Shown: positions 8,083 through 12,872 of the stretch, piece after piece
Position numbering within the stretch: the first letter of the stretch is position 1
Layout of the letters: each line of letters begins with the position of its first letter
Source of the DNA: an uncultured Saprospiraceae bacterium
GTDB lineage: Bacteria > Bacteroidota > Bacteroidia > Chitinophagales > Saprospiraceae
Direction of reading: 5' to 3'
NCBI GenBank assembly: GCA_937952155.1
Contig: CALFYH010000349.1
Location: 1 to 12,872 of the forward strand
DNA: 12,872 bases
Translations under genes and position numbers: made by a program
Notes under the pieces: generated by a model
Databases searched by the model: none
Told to the model about the DNA's origin: nothing
Seen by the model: the letters and a program-made list of their open reading frames with translations, nothing else

Positions 8083-8128
8083 ACTTTATTACCGACTAGG
8101 TGTTTGATATTGAATAAAAATAAAATAG

Positions 8129-8713
8129 ATGAATATCCTTGATGAACAATATTGGAATGTACGCCACCAAAATGAAGACACGCCATGGAAGTTGGATGTG
8201 GCTTCGCCTGCACTTACACACTATATAGACCAAATTGGTGATAGAACAAAATCAATCCTTATACCAGGTGCAGGTCACTATCATGAAGCCGCATATCTAT
8301 TGGAAAAAGGATTTACAGATATAACAATATGCGATATTTCTCCCTATGCTATAAATAAAATAAAATCTGAATTACCAGAATCATCCGCCATTAAATATTA
8401 TGTAGGTGATTTTTTCAATATAAACGGTAGCTTTGATTTAATCTTAGAGCAAACTTTCTTCTGCGCACTCAATCCTGACCTTCGAATCAGATATGTAGAT
8501 AAAATGGTCGAACTTTTGTCACAAAATGGCACATTGGCAGGATTACTTTTCGCTAGCCATTTTCAGAAGGCTGGACCACCATTTGGTGGTGATATAGAAG
8601 AATACAAAACCTTGTTTGGTAAAAAGCTATATATATTATCCATTGATATGTGTTACCATTCCATACCACCAAGACAAGGCAATGAACTGTTTTTTATTTG
8701 TAAAAAATTATAA
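8129..8713 (+). CDS. TPMT-family SAM-dependent methyltransferase
   Basis: The product has 194 residues with a class I SAM-binding fold. Motif I is ILIPGAGHYHEA (G47, A48, G49, E53). An acidic residue ends strand 2 at D69 (ICDISP), and GDF lies at 93-95. LEQTFFCALNP (about 106-115) and GPPFGG (149-154) are typical of the thiopurine S-methyltransferase family (PF05724), as are the N-terminal W9 and PW at 19-20. Bacterial members methylate small sulfur, selenium, tellurium or halide nucleophiles; the substrate here cannot be determined. The protein appears cytoplasmic, with no signal peptide. It is divergent from folP and followed by a 140-base gap before an M23 peptidase gene, so it is probably a single-gene unit. 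Confidence 0.88.
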   Translation: MNILDEQYWNVRHQNEDTPWKLDVASPALTHYIDQIGDRTKSILIPGAGHYHEAAYLLEKGFTDITICDISPYAINKIKSELPESSAIKYYVGDFFNINGSFDLILEQTFFCALNPDLRIRYVDKMVELLSQNGTLAGLLFASHFQKAGPPFGGDIEEYKTLFGKKLYILSIDMCYHSIPPRQGNELFFICKKL

Positions 8714-8853
8714 ATAATAACAAACATTAACACATTTTTTTTGGCTGTTTAAACATCAGAGACTATCTTGCGCAGTCTTTAAGACAAAAAAGAGAATTTT
8801 AGTTTTTTTTATAGCCGTAAACCAGTAGTATTTTGAAACTTACACCATTAAAA

Positions 8854-10131
8854 ATGAGTAAGCTTAGAAAACGTTATATTGATATCTTCGCTTCATTAGT
8901 TATTGCTTCAGTCATCATACTCAGTTACCATGCTGACAATCCAAACAAGGAGAACTTTAAAAGTTTGGCCGACAATAATACATCATTAAACAAAAATCAC
9001 TTATTTGGTTTTAATCTTGATTCTTTTCACCTTGAATCTAATGTTATCAAAAAAAATGATGTTTTTGGTAGTATCCTGAGTGAAAATGGACTTACTAATA
9101 ACATGATCATGTTGCTCGAACATGAAGCTAAAAAAATATTCAACATCAGAAATATTCAAGTCGGTGCTAAATATCACATCATAAAAAAGAGTGAATGTGA
9201 TGACCAACCATTGGCATTGGTATATGAGCCAGATAAATTTAAATACGTTGTTTGCAATCTTCGTGATTCTGTAACCGTAAATCTTGTAGAAAAGAATGTA
9301 GAAGTATGCGAACAGCTAGCTTCTGGCAGAATCGAATCATCACTATGGAGTGCGTTAGAAGAGCATGGCGTCAATCCATCTATAATTGATTTAATGGAAG
9401 ATGCACTTTCTAGTTCTGTGGATTTCTATCATACTAGAAAAGGCGATGAATTCAAGTTAATTTATGAAAACAAATATATAGATGGAGAATTAATAGGAAT
9501 AGGACGTCTAATAGCTGCTTGTTATATCAACGAAAATGGCGCAAACTATTCTATGCTGTACAAGACAAAAGATTATGAAGGATATTTTGATGCAGAAGGC
9601 AGACCAGCTAGGAAAACTTTTCTTAAAGCACCTGTCAAATTTTCTCGTATTTCATCCAATTACAATCTTAGACGATTCCATCCAATCAAAGGCCGTACAA
9701 TACCACATTTAGGTACAGATTATGCTGCTCCGTATGGTACAGAAATTAGAGCGGTTGCTGATGGTGTAGTTACCAATGCTACTTACTCTGGTGGCAATGG
9801 CAAATTTGTGAAAATTAAACATGACAATACTTACGAAACACAATATCTGCATATGTCCAGATTTGCGAAAGGTATCCGTCCTGGTGCACGTGTTCGTCAA
9901 GGCGAGACAATTGGTTATGTAGGTTCTACTGGTCTTTCTACTGGGCCGCATGTTTGTTTCAGATTTTGGAAAAACGGAAGACAAGTCAACCATTTAAAGG
10001 AGAAACTGCCATTAGCGCAGCCAATGAACATGACAGATTTGCCAGCATATTTCGAATATAGAGATAAAATGCTAATTAAATTAAACAATATACATCAAAG
10101 CACAAATTTGGTTGCTACGAACAATACGTAA
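8854..10131 (+). CDS. MepM/Csd3-like M23 peptidase with altered HxH motif
   Basis: The product has 425 residues from ATG 8854; an in-frame TTG at 8833 would add seven residues. A single membrane segment (about 8-26) predicts an inner-membrane anchor or uncleaved signal with the rest in the periplasm. The middle part, with VFGSILSENGL near residue 70 and GIGRLIAACYINENG, resembles the N-terminal domains of MepM/Csd3 proteins. The M23 domain spans about 257-390: LKAPVKFSRISS, H285 and D289 (HLGTD), H333 (LHMSRF), and GPHVCFRF with H366 and C368. The family is a zinc endopeptidase that cuts peptidoglycan cross-links. The second His of HxH, normally a zinc ligand, is Cys (codon TGT at 9955-9957). 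The same HVCFRFWKNG style occurs, from memory, in other Bacteroidota M23 proteins, so this is probably a subfamily trait. Whether it is active or a regulatory LytM-like protein is open. Confidence 0.9.
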   Translation: MSKLRKRYIDIFASLVIASVIILSYHADNPNKENFKSLADNNTSLNKNHLFGFNLDSFHLESNVIKKNDVFGSILSENGLTNNMIMLLEHEAKKIFNIRNIQVGAKYHIIKKSECDDQPLALVYEPDKFKYVVCNLRDSVTVNLVEKNVEVCEQLASGRIESSLWSALEEHGVNPSIIDLMEDALSSSVDFYHTRKGDEFKLIYENKYIDGELIGIGRLIAACYINENGANYSMLYKTKDYEGYFDAEGRPARKTFLKAPVKFSRISSNYNLRRFHPIKGRTIPHLGTDYAAPYGTEIRAVADGVVTNATYSGGNGKFVKIKHDNTYETQYLHMSRFAKGIRPGARVRQGETIGYVGSTGLSTGPHVCFRFWKNGRQVNHLKEKLPLAQPMNMTDLPAYFEYRDKMLIKLNNIHQSTNLVATNNT

Positions 10132-10482
10132 GCATTGTATAGTAACATTTCGAGAAGCATCATTAGTTTAGATTCTTTCTTAAAAACAATTAAAAAATAA
10201 CTTGCTTTAATAATTATGTGATAATTGCAAGTCACACTATTGACATATTAAATAACTCCTTAATATATTTATCTCTGGATACCAGAATTCAGGGCAAATA
10301 AATTGATTTTCAATCTACTAAGAATAAAATTTTGGAAAAAATTATTGAAAAAACAAGGACTAAAAATTTGTTTGCCGCAAGATTTTTGACTATTTTTACA
10401 CTGTTTTTAATTTCACTTCATATCCGTATTTTCTGACAAATCTTTAATCAACCGGATTTGTTCAAAGTAAACCTAAGTAAAA
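10132..10482 (+). other. 351-base intergenic region between the two M23 genes, with one bulged hairpin
   Basis: No reading frame or RNA gene was recognised. The main structure is a hairpin at 10201-10231: CTTGC pairs with GCAAG, and inside it AATTAT pairs with ATAATT around a GTG loop, with six unpaired bases (TTTAAT) on the left side. No T-run follows, so it is not a standard terminator. TATCTCTG at 10270-10277 is one mismatch from TAnnTTTG but has no well-spaced -33 TTG. The downstream gene most likely has its promoter here, but its position is not clear. Confidence 0.4.
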
Positions 10483-11466
10483 ATGAAGAATGTAAAATAC
10501 GTATATAATGAGCATACTTTGCAGTACGAGGAGCATAAACTTTCTCGTAAAGACAAGTTGCGTCGTAGTATATATTTCACGTCCGCAGTGTTATTGACAG
10601 CCGTTATACTTTTTGTTGTTGCATATCAATATTTTCCTACTCCTAAAGAAAGAGTGATGGAAGAAGATAAGAAAAGAGCAGAATTCTATTTAGCACAGTT
10701 GCAAGATGAGTTTGCTTTGCTTACAGAAAAAATTGAAGCGCTCCACGAGAAGGACAATCAGATTAATAGGATGATCTTGGGTGTAAAACCAATAGATGAT
10801 GGATTGTGGAATGGTGGTATTGGAGGTCATGACAAATACAAAGTCTTAGAAAATTATAAAGAAACTGGAAAACTTATCAAAGAAAATCTCAAAAAAGTTG
10901 ATGCGCTTAAATTAAAAATAGATATACAGAAAAAGTCTTTAGACAGCTTGTATCGTGTGGCTGTAATCAAAGAGAAAAAAATAGCTTCTATCCCATCTAT
11001 CAAACCAGTCAGAGAAACAGCGTTAAAAAAAGATGTAAAGTTTCTTTCAGGATTTGGAATGAGAATTCACCCAATCCACAAATTGCGAAGATTTCATAAA
11101 GGAATTGATTTTACTGCAGCCAAAGGTACTGACATACAAGCTACTGGTGATGGTCGCGTAATATCTATCAATAAAACAGGTAGTGGATACGGCAAGCACT
11201 TGATGATAGATCATGGTTATGGATATAAGACATTATATGCACACATGAACACAATTCTGATCAAAGAAGGCGCCATAGTTAAAAAAGGTCAGACCATAGG
11301 TAAAGTGGGAAATACAGGTTCGTCCACAGGCGATCACTTGCATTATGAAGTATGGCTCAATGGTGTAGCTATCAATCCAATTGACTTTTGTTTAGATGGC
11401 TTGACTCCTAGAGAATATCAGGAACTTGTCAAAAGAGCAGCAACCGACAACCAATCTTTGGATTAA
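10483..11466 (+). CDS. Membrane-anchored coiled-coil M23 metallopeptidase
   Basis: The product has 327 residues and follows the common Bacteroidota layout. There is a short cytoplasmic start (MKNVKYVYNEHTLQYEEH) and one membrane segment (about 29-49). Charged coiled-coil stretches follow (about 55-93 and 126-175), then an M23 domain (about 187-305). All zinc and catalytic residues are present: H205 and D209 (HKGID), H254 (YAHMN), H285 and H287 (GDHLHYE). It is expected to sit in the inner membrane with its peptidase in the periplasm and to cleave peptidoglycan peptides in growth or division. It contrasts with the upstream M23 protein, which has HVC in place of HLH. ATG 10483 is the natural start. 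A clear intrinsic terminator follows within 35 bases. Confidence 0.93.
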   Translation: MKNVKYVYNEHTLQYEEHKLSRKDKLRRSIYFTSAVLLTAVILFVVAYQYFPTPKERVMEEDKKRAEFYLAQLQDEFALLTEKIEALHEKDNQINRMILGVKPIDDGLWNGGIGGHDKYKVLENYKETGKLIKENLKKVDALKLKIDIQKKSLDSLYRVAVIKEKKIASIPSIKPVRETALKKDVKFLSGFGMRIHPIHKLRRFHKGIDFTAAKGTDIQATGDGRVISINKTGSGYGKHLMIDHGYGYKTLYAHMNTILIKEGAIVKKGQTIGKVGNTGSSTGDHLHYEVWLNGVAINPIDFCLDGLTPREYQELVKRAATDNQSLD

Positions 11467-11500
11467 TACCTTTTGTATTTAAAATTAAAACAAAACGTTT

Positions 11501-11541
11501 TTGCTCCGATTCAATTCAAGTTGATTTGGAGCAATTTTATT
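11501..11541 (+). terminator. Intrinsic terminator after the second M23 gene
   Basis: TTGCTCC at 11501-11507 pairs with GGAGCAA at 11528-11534. The stem continues through a G-U pair, an A-T pair and a T-T mismatch to TCAA/TTGA, with loop TTCAAG at 11515-11520. TTTTATT follows from 11535. It begins 34 bases past the stop codon. Confidence 0.85.
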
Positions 11542-11640
11542 AACTTTCCAAACTGGTTGCATCGTTAAAATTTAGTTAATTAATATCAATTTTGCTACAA
11601 AATAATCAGCTTTGTAGTCTTAAAAATAAAAAGAGCCATT

Positions 11641-12141
11641 ATGTTTTCAAAAATGATTTTTAGTGTACTTCTGTTTGTGAATTCTGTTGCCTTATTTGCT
11701 GGTAACAACCCATTTCCTACAATAAATATTAAATCTTTGGACGGTAAAACAGTCAGTACAGACGAATATACCAAAAAAGGTAAAATTACCGTAGTGTCTT
11801 TTTGGGCGACTTGGTGCACACCATGTAAAGCAGAACTTGATGTGATCAATGAATTGTATGCCGAATGGGTTGAAAAATATAATATACAATTACTAGCAAT
11901 CACAATTGATGACGCAAGAGGACTTACTAAAGTGCCCGCTATGGTTCAAAGTAAAGGTTGGGAATTTGTTGTACTTTCAGATAGCAAACAAGATCTTATG
12001 CAAGCATTAAATTTCCAGACTGTACCGCAAACTTACTTACTAAACGAAAATGGCGAAATTGTGTTTACCCACATAGGATACAAAGCTGGTGATGAGGTCG
12101 AATTAGAACATAAAATTGCAGAACTAAGCGGTAAAAAATAA
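11641..12141 (+). CDS. TlpA-like thioredoxin-fold thiol-disulfide oxidoreductase
   Basis: The product has 166 residues. The N-terminal hydrophobic stretch (MIFSVLLFVNSVALFA, about residues 5-20) looks like a signal peptide, so the protein probably acts in the periplasm. The thioredoxin fold is marked by FWATWCTPC, with redox cysteines C59 and C62, and by the cis-proline P129 in TVPQTYLL. The family (AhpC/TSA-redoxin type, TlpA/ResA-like) usually reduces disulfides in exported proteins or in cytochrome c maturation; the partner is unknown. A terminator upstream makes it a separate unit, with no clear promoter box. Its stop codon is eight bases from that of the convergent Fur-family gene. Confidence 0.9.
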   Translation: MFSKMIFSVLLFVNSVALFAGNNPFPTINIKSLDGKTVSTDEYTKKGKITVVSFWATWCTPCKAELDVINELYAEWVEKYNIQLLAITIDDARGLTKVPAMVQSKGWEFVVLSDSKQDLMQALNFQTVPQTYLLNENGEIVFTHIGYKAGDEVELEHKIAELSGKK

Positions 12142-12169
12142 TTATTTTATTACGCTGTAATTTTACCGC
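12128..12169. terminator. Inverted repeat spanning the two convergent gene ends
   Basis: GCGGTAAAA at 12128-12136 is the exact reverse complement of TTTTACCGC at 12161-12169, with a 24-base loop that contains both stop codons. On the + strand ATTTTTC follows, so it could terminate the thioredoxin gene. On the minus strand no T-run follows directly. The stem is AT-rich and the loop long, so a terminator role is only tentative. Confidence 0.4.
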
Positions 12170-12572
12170 ATTTTTCACATACTCCATTGACAATCATATC
12201 AGTCTGATTTATCTTAAATCCATTAGGTAAAGTCACTTTAGGTACATAAACACCTTCGAGACAAAAAGTATTTTCGCAAAGCTGACAATGAAAGTGGACA
12301 TGCTCATCATGGTGGTGATGTTCGTCGCAATGCGGGTCACATAGAGCATATTTTTGTGTAAGTGTACCATCAATAGCTCTGTGAATTACACCTTTATCTT
12401 CAAAACTCTTCAAAGTGCGATACAGCGTAATTCTATCAGGATTTTCTAACATCTCCTCTAGTTCAGCTGATGACATAGCATGACCTGCTTTGATAAAAAT
12501 GTCAATCACATCTAGCCTAAATGGTGTAATTCTAAGGCCATGTTTTTTTAATATATTGGTCGAACTTGACAT
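12150..12572 (-). CDS. Fur-family metal-responsive transcriptional repressor
   Basis: The product has 140 residues, typical of Fur-family proteins. The N-terminal winged helix includes HGLRITPFRLDVI (11-23) and the recognition helix region DRITLYRTLKSFEDKG (46-61). The C-terminal half has the structural zinc site C96-x-x-C99 and C132-x-x-C135, and a His-rich metal region (HHHHDEHVHFHC, 85-96) preceded by C78 and C82. It would repress metal-uptake or stress genes when metal-bound; Fur, Zur and PerR cannot be separated from sequence alone. The start is set at ATG 12572, whose A is the last base of the upstream TAA stop (TAATG), implying translational coupling to metG. In-frame ATG 12584 and TTG 12599 upstream would lie inside metG. 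It is convergent with the thioredoxin gene. Confidence 0.9.
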   Translation of the reverse strand: MSSSTNILKKHGLRITPFRLDVIDIFIKAGHAMSSAELEEMLENPDRITLYRTLKSFEDKGVIHRAIDGTLTQKYALCDPHCDEHHHHDEHVHFHCQLCENTFCLEGVYVPKVTLPNGFKINQTDMIVNGVCEKCGKITA

Positions 12573-12872
12573 TATTTGATACATTGTCCATTTTGCCAAT
12601 CTGCGGCCGGACTCACAAAACTTAATTTACCTTCTGCATTTTCGGCCATTAAAATCATACCTTGTGATTCTACTCCACGCATCTTCCTTGGAGCAAGATT
12701 TGCTAGAAGACTTACACGCTGGCCAATAACTTGTTCTGGTGAATAATATGCTGCTATACCAGAAACAACCGTACGCTTTTCAAAACCAAGATCAAGGGTA
12801 AGTTTTAGTAATTTGTCTGCCTTTTCTATTTTCTCAGCATGGATTATAGTAGCTGTACGGATATCCATTTTG
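12572..12872 (-). CDS. metG: Methionyl-tRNA synthetase, C-terminal tRNA-binding domain (partial)
   Basis: Only the last 99 codons are in the window. The frame stays open to the right edge, with a Lys codon directly before the Met at 12868, as in the KMDIR motif that begins this domain within longer synthetases. The OB-fold shows KADKLLKLTLDLG, RTVVSGIAAYYSPE, the LLANLAPRKMRGVESQGMIL stretch split across typical strands, and the end PAADWQNGQCIK. In Bacteroidota this EMAP/Trbp111-like domain is the C-terminal end of MetRS, where it dimerises and binds tRNA. A free-standing tRNA-binding protein or CsaA is the alternative, but the open upstream frame favours metG. Its TAA overlaps the Fur-family ATG by one base. 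Confidence 0.8.
   Translation of the reverse strand, partial: KMDIRTATIIHAEKIEKADKLLKLTLDLGFEKRTVVSGIAAYYSPEQVIGQRVSLLANLAPRKMRGVESQGMILMAENAEGKLSFVSPAADWQNGQCIK

Noticed and set aside
8764..8770. TATCTTG considered as the -7 box of the first M23 gene
   Set aside because: It is one T short of TAnnTTTG and no spaced -33 TTG was found.
8758..8780. Stem AGAGACT/AGTCTTT after the methyltransferase gene, considered as a terminator
   Set aside because: It has only seven pairs, one of them G-U, and no T-run follows directly.
11587..11594. CAATTTTG considered as the -7 box of the thioredoxin gene
   Set aside because: It misses the first consensus base, and the nearest upstream TTG is about 27 bases away, too far.
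11595..11903. A 102-codon minus-strand frame over the thioredoxin gene start
   Set aside because: It overlaps the signal peptide and CxxC region of a clear TlpA-like protein and has no recognisable features.

Overview
The window is AT-rich and reads as the chromosome of a Bacteroidota bacterium, most likely Saprospiraceae or a close relative. The evidence is a very large secreted protein with a type IX secretion (T9SS) C-terminal sorting domain and Saprospiraceae-style modules (HYR-like, C-type lectin, dockerin, cohesin). TAnnTTTG -7 promoter boxes, Bacteroidota-type M23 peptidases and a Bacteroidota-type Fur repressor agree with this. The family-level assignment is inferred from protein style, not from a marker gene. 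The first 16 bases are the 3' end of an Illumina adapter, so base 1 is an untrimmed contig end and genomic sequence starts near base 17.

Layout: 17-376 is a hairpin-rich leader or intergenic region. 377-5290 encodes a 1637-residue secreted multidomain adhesin-like protein and is closed by a strong terminator. On the + strand follow a Tas-type aldo-keto reductase (5426-6463) and an orphan CoA-transferase alpha subunit (6511-7215). folP, dihydropteroate synthase for folate synthesis, converges on them from the minus strand (8055-7219). A TPMT-family methyltransferase (8129-8713) comes next. Then come two membrane-anchored M23 cell-wall peptidases: a MepM/Csd3-like one with an altered zinc motif (8854-10131) and a canonical coiled-coil one (10483-11466), separated by a 351-base gap. 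A TlpA-like thioredoxin follows (11641-12141). The right edge carries two minus-strand genes coupled by a one-base stop/start overlap: the C-terminal part of methionyl-tRNA synthetase (metG, running off the window) and a Fur-family regulator.

Most of the region is ordinary housekeeping and envelope biology. The two M23 proteins plausibly act together on peptidoglycan, and the secreted giant is a surface or matrix protein exported by T9SS. No CRISPR array, IS element, phage, tRNA, rRNA or defence system was seen. The most unusual items are the cohesin and dockerin on one T9SS polypeptide with a lectin domain inserted into an HYR-like module, the His-to-Cys change in the first M23 protein, the CoA-transferase alpha subunit without its beta partner, and the palindrome-bearing leader.
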